Assembly: GCA_034440495.1 (NCBI GenBank)
Contig: JAWXCE010000061.1
Span: 11,645-75,644, forward strand
Direction of reading: 5' to 3'
Length of the DNA: 64,000 nt
From: JAWXCE01 sp034440495
Lineage (GTDB): Bacteria > Pseudomonadota > Alphaproteobacteria > Rhizobiales > Rhodomicrobiaceae
Below are positions 16,612 through 25,287 of the stretch, piece after piece. A program made the position numbers and the translations under genes. Below the pieces are notes generated by a model. The model saw only the letters and a program-made list of their open reading frames with translations. It made no database searches and was not told the DNA's origin. Each line of letters opens with the position of its first letter. Position 1 is the stretch's first letter.

Positions 16612-16640
16612 TTGCAGCGCATGGCAACGCTCGACATAAT
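16612..16640 (+). promoter_or_regulatory. Candidate sigma-70-type promoter of acs
   Basis: TTGCAG (16612-16617), a 17-bp spacer and CATAAT (16635-16640) resemble a housekeeping promoter. Transcription would start near 16647, giving a leader of about 27 nt before the acs ATG at 16674, which has the strong RBS GGGAGG. Assignment is by sequence only. Confidence 0.4.
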
Positions 16641-16673
16641 GCGATCAATCGGCACAAAAATGGGAGGAATACA

Positions 16674-18617
16674 ATGTCCGAGGTTAAGGTATACCCCGTC
16701 TCCGAGGAGTGGGCCAAATCCGCGCATCTCGATGACGCCAAATATCTCGATATGTATCTCGCCAGCATTGCCGATCCGGACAAGTTTTGGCGTGAGCAGT
16801 CACGGCGGCTGACATGGATGGCGCCGTTCACCAAAGTGAAAAACACGTCGTTCGCGCCCGACAACGTATCCATCAAGTGGTTCGAGAATGGCGTTCTGAA
16901 CGTGTGCGAAAACTGCGTAGACCGGCATCTGCTGGATCGCGGCGATCAGATCGCCATCATCTGGGAGGGCGACGATCCGTCGATGGATCTGAAAATCACC
17001 TACCGTCAGCTTTATGAGCGGGTGTGCAAGTTCGCGAACGTGTTGAAGTCTCTAGGAGCCAAAAAAGGCGACCGCATTACCATTTATATGCCGATGATCC
17101 CTGAAGCCGCATACGCCATGCTTGCCTGCGCGCGCATCGGCGCCGTCCACTCTATCGTGTTCGGAGGCTTCTCGCCAGACAGCCTCGCGGGTCGTATCCA
17201 GGGCTGCGATTCCAACATCGTCATCACGTCCGATGAGGGTCTACGCGGCGGCAAGAAAGTGCCGCTGAAAGACAATACCGACAAAGCGCTGGAAAAGTGC
17301 CCGACGGTTGAGAAAGTGCTGGTCGTGAAGCGCACCAACGCCGAGGTCGCTTGGACGAAGGGCCGAGATGTTTGGCTGCATGAGGAAATGGAGAAAGTGT
17401 CGTCCAACTGCCCAGCCGAGCCAATGGACGCGGAAGATCCGCTATTCATTCTCTACACGTCAGGCTCCACCGGCCAGCCAAAAGGCGTTTTGCACACGAC
17501 AGGCGGCTACCTGCTCTATGTTGCAATGACGCATAAATACGTGTTCGATTACAAAGAGGGCGATGTTTACTGGTGCACGGCGGACGTAGGCTGGGTGACG
17601 GGCCACAGCTATATCGTCTACGGCCCGTTGGCCAACGGCGCCATTACGCTAATGTTTGAAGGGGTGCCAAACTATCCAACGCCGTCGCGTTTTTGGGACG
17701 TGGTGGACAAGCACAAAGTCAACACCTTTTACACCGCCCCGACCGCTCTGCGCGCGCTCATGGGCGCGGGCGATGAGCACGTTAAAAAAACCAGTCGCGC
17801 CAGCCTCAAGCTGCTTGGTTCTGTCGGGGAGCCAATCAATCCGGAAGCGTGGGAGTGGTATTACAACGTGGTTGGCGATGGACGCTGCCCGATCGTGGAC
17901 ACATGGTGGCAAACGGAGACCGGCGGCATCCTTATCACTCCGCTGCCCGGCGCGACCAGGATGAAACCCGGCTCCGCCACGCGACCTTTCTTTGGCGTAA
18001 AGCCTGCGATGGTGGATGAGGAAGGCCGCGTTATGCAAGGCCCGGGTTCGGGAAATCTGGTCATCACGGATAGCTGGCCGGGGCAGATGCGCACGGTTTA
18101 CAAAGACCACGAGCGTTTCGTGCAGACATACTTCTCGACCTATCCCGGCACATATTTCACCGGCGACGGCTGCCGCCGCGATGAGGATGGCTACTGGTGG
18201 ATCACCGGCCGCGTTGACGACGTCATTAACGTCTCCGGGCACCGCATGGGCACGGCTGAGGTGGAATCCGCGCTCGTCGCGCATCCCAAGGTCGCTGAAG
18301 CGGCGTGCGTTGGGTATCCTCACGCCATCAAAGGCCAGGGAATCTATGTGTATGTAACGCTGATGCATGGGCAACAGCCGACTGAAGAGTTGCGCTCTGA
18401 ACTGCGCAACTGGGTGCGCCAGGAAATTGGCGCGATTGCTGCGCCAGACTTGATCCAGTTTTCGCCCGGGTTGCCAAAAACGCGCAGCGGAAAAATCATG
18501 CGCCGCATATTGCGCAAGATCGCGGAAGACGACTTTTCAAATCTCGGCGACATCTCGACGCTGGCTGAGCCTGCGGTCGTTAACGATCTGATCGATAACC
18601 GGATGAACCGCGCCTGA
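16674..18617 (+). CDS. acs: Acetyl-CoA synthetase
   Basis: A 647-aa AMP-forming acetate-CoA ligase. Signature A3 is YTSGSTGQPKGVLHTTGGY, the adenine motif TWWQTETGGILITPLPG is intact, and the C-terminal PKTRSGKIMRRILRKIA holds the catalytic lysine that is the target of regulatory acetylation in this family. Length matches E. coli Acs (652). It activates acetate; with malate synthase A at 41.9 kb this points to acetate or C2 assimilation. Followed by a long palindromic repeat. Confidence 0.97.
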   Translation: MSEVKVYPVSEEWAKSAHLDDAKYLDMYLASIADPDKFWREQSRRLTWMAPFTKVKNTSFAPDNVSIKWFENGVLNVCENCVDRHLLDRGDQIAIIWEGDDPSMDLKITYRQLYERVCKFANVLKSLGAKKGDRITIYMPMIPEAAYAMLACARIGAVHSIVFGGFSPDSLAGRIQGCDSNIVITSDEGLRGGKKVPLKDNTDKALEKCPTVEKVLVVKRTNAEVAWTKGRDVWLHEEMEKVSSNCPAEPMDAEDPLFILYTSGSTGQPKGVLHTTGGYLLYVAMTHKYVFDYKEGDVYWCTADVGWVTGHSYIVYGPLANGAITLMFEGVPNYPTPSRFWDVVDKHKVNTFYTAPTALRALMGAGDEHVKKTSRASLKLLGSVGEPINPEAWEWYYNVVGDGRCPIVDTWWQTETGGILITPLPGATRMKPGSATRPFFGVKPAMVDEEGRVMQGPGSGNLVITDSWPGQMRTVYKDHERFVQTYFSTYPGTYFTGDGCRRDEDGYWWITGRVDDVINVSGHRMGTAEVESALVAHPKVAEAACVGYPHAIKGQGIYVYVTLMHGQQPTEELRSELRNWVRQEIGAIAAPDLIQFSPGLPKTRSGKIMRRILRKIAEDDFSNLGDISTLAEPAVVNDLIDNRMNRA

Positions 18618-18653
18618 AAGCAAGAAATTAGTATGCGAATATTACGAAACTGA

Positions 18654-18739
18654 GTCATGGCCGGGCTTGACCCGGCCAACCAGCACCAAATTGCGTTGAA
18701 ATAAAAGCACTGGATGGCCGGGTCAAGCCCGGCCATGAC
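18654..18739. repeat. Long near-perfect palindromic repeat
   Basis: Two 30-bp arms (18654-18683 and 18710-18739) are reverse complements at 29 of 30 positions and flank a 26-bp spacer. The core GGCCGGGCTTGACCCGGCCA is itself partly self-complementary. A decayed copy lies at 10302-10375. This type of element is widespread in intergenic regions of Hyphomicrobiales. Placed after acs and before the convergent DUF892 gene, it may also stop transcription from both sides, but there is no T-tract. Confidence 0.85.
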
Positions 18740-18794
18740 ATAAGGCACCCTATTTCCATCCAAACCGAATAGACGCTAGAACGGAATGCAGAGT

Positions 18795-19421
18795 TTAGCT
18801 GGCTTTTTTCATTCCGGATTTTTTTGAAGATGCAGGCTCACTCATTTTGGAAGATTTGCCGCCTGTCATTTTAGCGGGCTTTTCGTCCATGTCCTCGGAC
18901 GTTTCATCATCCATATCGTCCGTTTTCTCTGCACTTTTAGCCATGTCGTTTACGGTTGACTTGGCGATCATGCTGAGCTTGGCGTCGGTTGCAGTTTCCT
19001 GGTCGAGAATTTTCTGCAAAGGCTCGACCATTTGAGTATGACCAAGCGTGCCTGCCCAAGCGACCAATGAACCATAACGGCAGATTTCGTAGTGCTCGAC
19101 CGCCTGCGATGATGCGATAATCGCGGCGTCGCGCACTTTTTCATCCGTCACTTCGCTGACAATTTCTTCGGCCTCTTCCAGAATGCCTTCAATCGCTTCG
19201 CACTTCACGCCGCGCGCGGGCTTGCCAAGCATTTCGAAAACACTTTGCAGGGTTTCGATCTGATCGTTGGTTTCTTCGAGGTGAGCCTCAAGCGCTTTCA
19301 CGAGTTCTGGCGAACTTGCCTTGCGCGTCATTTTTGGCAGCGCTTTTTTAATCTGCTTTTCGGCGTAGTAAATGTCTTTAAGTGTATGAAGAAAAAGATC
19401 GTCAAGGGTTGAGATGGCCAT
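18795..19421 (-). CDS. DUF892 ferritin-like protein (YciE/YciF type)
   Basis: A 208-aa protein. Residues 1-165 form the DUF892 four-helix ferritin-like domain with di-metal ligand candidates in LKDIYYAEKQIKKALPKM, ALEAHLEETNDQIETL, VEHYEICRYGSL and KILDQETATDAKL. The tail (about 166-208) is low complexity, acidic then Lys/Ser-rich. Family members respond to general and osmotic stress. The start at 19421 has RBS AGGAG and lies 30 bp from a perfect EcfG promoter; the frame is open to 19517, but that start would place the promoter inside the gene. Confidence 0.9.
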   Translation of the reverse strand: MAISTLDDLFLHTLKDIYYAEKQIKKALPKMTRKASSPELVKALEAHLEETNDQIETLQSVFEMLGKPARGVKCEAIEGILEEAEEIVSEVTDEKVRDAAIIASSQAVEHYEICRYGSLVAWAGTLGHTQMVEPLQKILDQETATDAKLSMIAKSTVNDMAKSAEKTDDMDDETSEDMDEKPAKMTGGKSSKMSEPASSKKSGMKKAS

Positions 19422-19450
19422 GGTGTTGCTCCTGTGCGTTAAGCCGAAGT

Positions 19451-19475
19451 AACGAAAAACGCATCGCGCGGTTCC
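19451..19475 (-). promoter_or_regulatory. EcfG-type general stress promoter
   Basis: Read on the minus strand, GGAAC (19475-19471), a 16-bp spacer and CGTT (19454-19451) match the alphaproteobacterial EcfG sigma factor consensus GGAAC-N16/17-CGTT exactly. It faces the DUF892 gene and the -10 element ends 30 bp before its ATG, a normal leader length. Confidence 0.8.
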
Positions 19476-20009
19476 GTGAAATGCATTAAAATCATGCCAC
19501 TTGAGCGCGCGGCTCATTATGGCGTCCCTGACAAATAGAGGATAATATAGGACAGGAAGATTAGGAGTTGTCCTTCCGGCGGGACAACCGGAAGCGTCAA
19601 CAGACGAAACTCTGAAGTTCGCTTCGGCCTGATATGCAAAACAAACCGGTCTAGGACGGGTGCGCTGTTTTTATTGGCTCGGGCAAGCCGTTAAAGATGC
19701 GCCGGAAGCAAGTGACGAACGAGAACAGGCCGCTGCTGGGCAAGGCAGGTTTGGCATTAGGGCTAAAGGCCAACCCGTTTTCGTCAACATCACCTGTTCT
19801 GCAATCTCAGGTTGATATAACTAACCGCGCAATTTACAGCATGTCAATGCCGATGTGCCTTATCCCCGAAACTCACAAGCTTTAAAGCCTTTTCAAATGC
19901 GGAATTAGAACGGCCATTCATGAATTTGACACGTATTTGCGTTTTGTCTGCTACGCAGTCACGAAAGTCTTTATAGCAAGTCTTCAAGTTAGTTTGAGTA
20001 TCTGAGCGT
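19476..20009. other. Intergenic region between DUF892 and alpha-2-macroglobulin genes
   Basis: No convincing gene. Two overlapping hairpins occur at 19567-19595: GTTGTCC/GGACAAC (19567-19573 with 19582-19588) and CTTCCGG/CCGGAAG with an 8-base loop, so alternative structures exclude each other. A 62-codon frame at 19697-19885 has no RBS and no family-like features. At the right end TATAAT (20010-20015) is a likely -10 for the downstream gene. Confidence 0.5.
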
Positions 20010-20052
20010 TATAATGTTCCGCCAAAATAAGGCGATAGTCCAAGGGGTGATC

Positions 20053-23000
20053 ATGCAAACCGCGTTCCGTTGCTTTGCGTCGCTTGCCATTATTTTCATT
20101 TTCGCCTTTGCCGCTAAGTCGCAGGAAAAGCCGTTTTTCAACGCCGAGGTTGAGCGAGCGGCGCTCGAATATGAGGATTACCTCAAAACGCAATGGCCGA
20201 CGTCCGGCTCTGACGCAAAGGGCTGGCTCGCGAAAGCCAACGCAGCTCTGAAAGCGCAAGACCCGCGCCGCGCCACTGGCCATTTCGCGTCTGCCGTGGT
20301 GCTGGACAAAGCCAACGCCGATGTGTGGCTCGCTTTCGCCCGCGCCTATCTCTCCATCCAGACCAGCGATGCAAACGAGAAGCAGAGTTTCCCGCGCTCC
20401 GCTACATCGACCGCTTATCTCGCATATGCACGCGCCAAGACGCCTGCATTGAAAGCGTCCGCGCTCTCGGCTCTCGGCGAGAGCCTTGCCTTGCGTTCGA
20501 TGTGGCGAGCAGCTATCGACGCCTACAGAACCAGCCTGAAACTGGCCCCATCCACAGTCATCAAAGCCGCTTTCGATACCCTGGTCGCCGAGCATGGCTT
20601 TCGGATGCTGGACTACACCGTGGACAGCGAGGCCGCATTGCCGCGCCTCTGCCTGCAGTTTTCAGAGCCATTATCGAAAGCCGAGAGCGATTTTGGCAAG
20701 TTCGTGACCGTAAACGGCGCGCCCGCCCCTGCCGTGAAAGCGCAGAACGAGCAGCTTTGCGTCGAGGATTTGCGGCATGGAGAGCGTTATGAACTCAAGG
20801 TACGCAGCGGTCTGCCGTCCGCTATCGCGGAGGAGCCGCTCGCCAAACCGCTCGACCTCACGATATACATCCGCGACCGCAAGCCGTTGGTGCGCTTCAC
20901 CGGGCGTAACTACGTGCTTCCCCGCACCGGTCAACAGGGCGTGCCACTGGTTACGGTAAACACCAAAAGCGTTAACGCGGAGATTTATCACATCGGCGAC
21001 CGCCGCCTTGCCAACGAGGTGATCGACGGCGATTTCGCCAACGCAATTGGTGGATATAAAGCCGACCAGTTGCGCGACCAGCAAGGGGAGAAACTCTGGT
21101 CTGGCTCGATGCCGGTCAAAACGGCGCTGAACGAGGAGATCACGACCGCTTTCCCTATCGATGAACTTCTACCCAATCTGAAGCCTGGCCTCTACGTGAT
21201 GGTGGCGACAGCCGAAGGCAGCAGCGCCGAGGAATGGGCGGACAAAGCTACGCAATGGTTTGTCGTGTCGGATTTGGGTTTAACCGCGATGTCTGCCCAG
21301 GACGGCGTGCACGCGCTCGTCCGCTCGCTTGCGACGGGTGGCCCCGCCGAGGGCGTCGAAGTGCGTCTTGTCGCCCGCAACAACGAAGTGCTTGCGACGC
21401 TGAAATCCGACGCTCAAGGCTATGCGAAGTTTGACGCTGGCCTGGCTCGCGGCGTGGGCGGTCTGGCTCCAGCGCTTCTCGTGGTGCGGGGGGCCGATAA
21501 TGATTACGGCTTCCTCGACCTCACTAAATCCGCGTTTGATTTGACTGATCGTGGCGTGGGCGGGCGGCAGAACCCGGGCGCTCTCGACGCGATGCTGTTC
21601 ACCGAGCGCGGCGTTTACCGCCCCGGGGAAACCGTGTACCTGACGGCGCTCCTGCGCGACGGTGCAGCTCGCGCGGCTGAGTTGCCGTTGACGATAAAAA
21701 TCATGCGGCCGGATGGCGTTGAGTATAAATCGCAAATGCTTGCTGACGGCGGATCAGGCGGACGCAGCCTCTCGCTCTCGGTGCCCACAACCTCGATGAC
21801 CGGCACGTGGCGGATAACGGCGCACGCCGATCCGAAAGGCGCCTCAGTTGGTCAGGTCTCGTTCCTCGTGGAGGATTACACGCCTGAGCGGCTTGAGATG
21901 ACTTTAAAGCCGAAGGCCGACGCGGCCACCCTTGGTCAGCCCGTCGAAATTGGCGTCAATGCGCGATACCTTTACGGAGCGCCAGCCGCCAGTTTGGAGC
22001 TTGAGGGCGAGATCGTCGTCGCCAAGCGCGAAGGCGGCGATGCTAAGCACCCCGGCTATGTGTTCGGCGTTGACGGTCAGGATGTGACGCAGACGCGCCA
22101 GCCGCTTGCCAATTTGCCGGTAACGAACGCCAGCGGCGAGACGGTCATCCAAGCGGCGCTTCCGCCCTTGCCTGACACTGCACAACCGCTTGAGGCACGC
22201 GCCAATATCCGCCTGCGTGAACCGTCCGGACGCATCATCGAGGAAACCGTAACGCTTCCGGTGAAGGCGCGAGCCGTTGCGATTGGCGTAAAACCGGCCT
22301 TTGCCGATAACCATCTTGCCAACGGCCAGCCCGCGCAGTTCGACATGATCGCCGCCAATCCGGACGGCAAACTTATCGCCGTGAAGAGCCTCAAATGGGA
22401 GGCGTTTAAGGTCGACTCGCGTTTCCAGTGGTACAACCGTGACGGTCGCTGGGATTACGAAGTCGTACAATACACCCGCAAGATCGCGAATGGCGTTATC
22501 GACACAAACGAGACAGTTCCGGGACGGATCGAGACAGCGCTAGACAGCGGTTCGTATCGTCTGGAGGTCAGTGCGGCGAACCAGCCTGGGCTATTCACCA
22601 GCTACAACTTTACCTCAGGCTGGTACGTTTCCGAGACATCCGATAAGCCGGATATCCTCGATCTCGCGCTAGATAAGGAAAAATACGCGTCGGGCGACGA
22701 AATGAAAGTGCGCATCGAGCCGCGCATGGCGGGGCAGGCTGTCGTCTCCGTGGTCAGCGACAAGCTGCTGGCGATGAAAACAATCCCCGTTACGGCGGAG
22801 GGCGGCGAGGCCACGTTCACCGTCGACAAGGAGTGGGGCGCTGGCGCCTACGTGACCGCGATCCTGTTCAGACCGATGGACGAAACCGCCAGGCGTATGC
22901 CAGGCCGCGCCATTGGTGTGGAATACCTTGCGCTCGACACAAGTGCGCGCACCATCGCGGTGGAGGTAAAAACGCCGGAACGCGCCCGGCCCAATGAAGT

Positions 23001-25272
23001 GCTGACGTTGCCCGTTAAGCTGACCGGTCTCGGCGTTGGCGAGAAGGCCCACATCGTGGTGTCGGCGGTTGATCTCGGAATACTCAACCTCACCAGCTAC
23101 AAAGCGCCCAAGCCAGACGCCTATTACTTCGGCCAGCGTAGACTGGGCATAGAGTTACGGGATCTGTACAGCCGCCTCATCGATGGCATGCAGGGCGTGC
23201 GCGGCTCGATCCGCTCCGGCGGCGATGGCGGCATGAGCATCCAGGGTCGCCCCTTGAACAGCGAGCCAGTCGCGCTTTACTCCGGCATCGTCGAAATACC
23301 CGAAAGCGGGGAGGTCGAGGTCAGCTTCAACGTTCCCGCCTTTGACGGCACGCTGCGCGTGATGACCGCCGCCTGGAGCGCCGATAAAATCGGCCATGCG
23401 GTGAAGGACGTGATCGTGCGCGATCCTGTCGTGCTGGCCGCGACGCCGCCGCGCTTCTTGACGCTTGGTGACAAATCCGAGATGCAGGTGAGCGTGCATA
23501 ACGTGGAGGGCGCCGCTGGCGACTATGAACTCGCCGCAACTGTTGAGGGCGGTATTAAACTCGCCAACGCCGAGCCGCGCAAAATAACGCTCCAGGCTGA
23601 CGAACGGGTTAGCCTGACTTTGCCAATCTCTGGTGACGACATTGGCTCTGGCACCATCGCGGTGACGCTCTCAGGTCCCGATGGCTTCAAGGCGGAGCGC
23701 AGCTTCAGGCTCGATGTAGCCCCGCCTGCGCCGAACGTGACGCGCCGCACGGTGCAGACGCTCGCCGCCAACACCGGCTCGATCACTATCGGCCAAAACC
23801 TGATCGCCAACCTCATCCCATCCAGCGTGAAAGTGACGGTGAATGCGGGCCGCAGCGCAACGTTCGACGTGCCCGGCCTGCTCCTCTCCCTTGACCGTTA
23901 TCCTTACGGATGCGCCGAACAGACCGTAAGCCGCGCCATTCCGCTTCTGTATTTTAACGAGGTGGCTCAGGCTTCAGGTCTTGCCGGGGAGAAGGGCGCG
24001 AACGATCGCATCGCCAAAGCGATCGAACGGGTCGCGGCTCTCCAGGATTCCAGCGGCAGCTTCAGCCTTTGGTCGGCCGGCAACGGAGATGTGTGGCTCA
24101 CCTCCTATGTGACGGATTTCCTTTCGCGGGCGAAGGAGAAGGGCCACACCGTTCCCGCCCTCGTGCTTGAAACCGCACTCGACAGGCTGAAAAACAGCGT
24201 CAACTCGGCTGAGGAATTCGAGTCTGGCGGCGAGGAGCTGGCTTATGCGCTCTATGTGCTCGCCCGCTCAGGCCGCACCGTGATCGGCGACCTGCGCTAT
24301 TATACCGACACCAAACTCGACGCTTTCTCGACGCCGCTTGCCAAAGCCCAGCTCGGCGCATCGCTCGCCATGTATGGCGACAAAGAGCGCGCTGAACGCG
24401 CCTTCGCCGCCTCGCTGGAAGCGCTAAAGCCTGCGCCAGACGCCAATTTCCTCGCCACCCGCGCCGACTTCGGCACATCGCTTCGCGACAGCGCTGCCAC
24501 TTTGACGCTCATTTCGGAGAGCGGAACCATGGCGAGCGCAGTCCCCGGCGTAGTTGAAAACGTTCGACGCTTTCGTGACCTTTCGCGTTATACCAGTACG
24601 CAGGAAAACGCCTGGTTGTTGCTCGCGGCTAAGGCGCTAATCGACGACAACCAGGGCCTTTTACTTGCTGTAAACGGCGTGGCGCAAAAGGGGCAAGTGC
24701 AGCGTATTTTGACAGCGCCGCAAATTGCCGCGACACCGATTAAAATCACCAACGCAGGCGCCCAGCCAATCCCCGCCTCGATCATCGTCAGCGGCTCGGG
24801 CGCGCAGCCGGAGCCCGCCTCCGCCAATGGCTTCGCCATCGAGCGCCAGATTTTCACGCCGGACGGCAAGGCGGCGAGCCTCGCTAAAGCCATGCAGAAC
24901 GACCGCTTCGTGGTCGTGCTCAAGGTCACGGAAGCGGAGACGATGCTTGGGCATATCGTAATCGAGGACAGGCTGCCAGCCGGGTTTGAGATCGAGAACC
25001 CGAAGCTTTTGAAAAGCGCCGACCTGAAAGCGTTCTCGTGGCTTAAAACCGAGTTAACGCCTGCGCATACGCAATTCCGTGACGATAAGTTCGTCGCCGC
25101 CTTCAGCTTTACGGACGCGGCGCGCGAGAAGGCGGCGGAGATGACGCTGGCTTATGTCGTGCGCGCTTTGACGCCGGGGGACTATCTGCACCCCGGCGCT
25201 ACTGTCGAGGATATGTATCGCCCGGAGCGTTTCGCCCGGACGGCGGCGGCGCGTGTCGAGATTGCTAAGTAA
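20053..25272 (+). CDS. Bacterial alpha-2-macroglobulin (YfhM-like)
   Basis: A 1739-aa periplasmic protease-trap protein. N-terminal signal peptide (MQTAFRCFASLAIIFIFAFA, cleavage near AAKS/Q); no lipobox, unlike E. coli YfhM. It is followed by a TPR-like region, an array of macroglobulin beta-domains including TERGVYRPGETVYLTALLRD, and a thioester domain with the motif GCAEQ (Cys about residue 1287). The thioester traps attacking proteases covalently. The start at 20053 has RBS AAGGGG; an ATG at 20014 lies inside the likely -10 TATAAT. The next gene, pbpC, is the usual partner. Confidence 0.93.
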   Translation: MQTAFRCFASLAIIFIFAFAAKSQEKPFFNAEVERAALEYEDYLKTQWPTSGSDAKGWLAKANAALKAQDPRRATGHFASAVVLDKANADVWLAFARAYLSIQTSDANEKQSFPRSATSTAYLAYARAKTPALKASALSALGESLALRSMWRAAIDAYRTSLKLAPSTVIKAAFDTLVAEHGFRMLDYTVDSEAALPRLCLQFSEPLSKAESDFGKFVTVNGAPAPAVKAQNEQLCVEDLRHGERYELKVRSGLPSAIAEEPLAKPLDLTIYIRDRKPLVRFTGRNYVLPRTGQQGVPLVTVNTKSVNAEIYHIGDRRLANEVIDGDFANAIGGYKADQLRDQQGEKLWSGSMPVKTALNEEITTAFPIDELLPNLKPGLYVMVATAEGSSAEEWADKATQWFVVSDLGLTAMSAQDGVHALVRSLATGGPAEGVEVRLVARNNEVLATLKSDAQGYAKFDAGLARGVGGLAPALLVVRGADNDYGFLDLTKSAFDLTDRGVGGRQNPGALDAMLFTERGVYRPGETVYLTALLRDGAARAAELPLTIKIMRPDGVEYKSQMLADGGSGGRSLSLSVPTTSMTGTWRITAHADPKGASVGQVSFLVEDYTPERLEMTLKPKADAATLGQPVEIGVNARYLYGAPAASLELEGEIVVAKREGGDAKHPGYVFGVDGQDVTQTRQPLANLPVTNASGETVIQAALPPLPDTAQPLEARANIRLREPSGRIIEETVTLPVKARAVAIGVKPAFADNHLANGQPAQFDMIAANPDGKLIAVKSLKWEAFKVDSRFQWYNRDGRWDYEVVQYTRKIANGVIDTNETVPGRIETALDSGSYRLEVSAANQPGLFTSYNFTSGWYVSETSDKPDILDLALDKEKYASGDEMKVRIEPRMAGQAVVSVVSDKLLAMKTIPVTAEGGEATFTVDKEWGAGAYVTAILFRPMDETARRMPGRAIGVEYLALDTSARTIAVEVKTPERARPNEVLTLPVKLTGLGVGEKAHIVVSAVDLGILNLTSYKAPKPDAYYFGQRRLGIELRDLYSRLIDGMQGVRGSIRSGGDGGMSIQGRPLNSEPVALYSGIVEIPESGEVEVSFNVPAFDGTLRVMTAAWSADKIGHAVKDVIVRDPVVLAATPPRFLTLGDKSEMQVSVHNVEGAAGDYELAATVEGGIKLANAEPRKITLQADERVSLTLPISGDDIGSGTIAVTLSGPDGFKAERSFRLDVAPPAPNVTRRTVQTLAANTGSITIGQNLIANLIPSSVKVTVNAGRSATFDVPGLLLSLDRYPYGCAEQTVSRAIPLLYFNEVAQASGLAGEKGANDRIAKAIERVAALQDSSGSFSLWSAGNGDVWLTSYVTDFLSRAKEKGHTVPALVLETALDRLKNSVNSAEEFESGGEELAYALYVLARSGRTVIGDLRYYTDTKLDAFSTPLAKAQLGASLAMYGDKERAERAFAASLEALKPAPDANFLATRADFGTSLRDSAATLTLISESGTMASAVPGVVENVRRFRDLSRYTSTQENAWLLLAAKALIDDNQGLLLAVNGVAQKGQVQRILTAPQIAATPIKITNAGAQPIPASIIVSGSGAQPEPASANGFAIERQIFTPDGKAASLAKAMQNDRFVVVLKVTEAETMLGHIVIEDRLPAGFEIENPKLLKSADLKAFSWLKTELTPAHTQFRDDKFVAAFSFTDAAREKAAEMTLAYVVRALTPGDYLHPGATVEDMYRPERFARTAAARVEIAK

Positions 25273-25287
25273 AGGCGGAAGCGCGCG

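Noticed and set aside
19697..19885. 62-codon plus-strand frame in the gap before the alpha-2-macroglobulin gene
   Set aside because: No RBS, no promoter and no recognisable sequence pattern.
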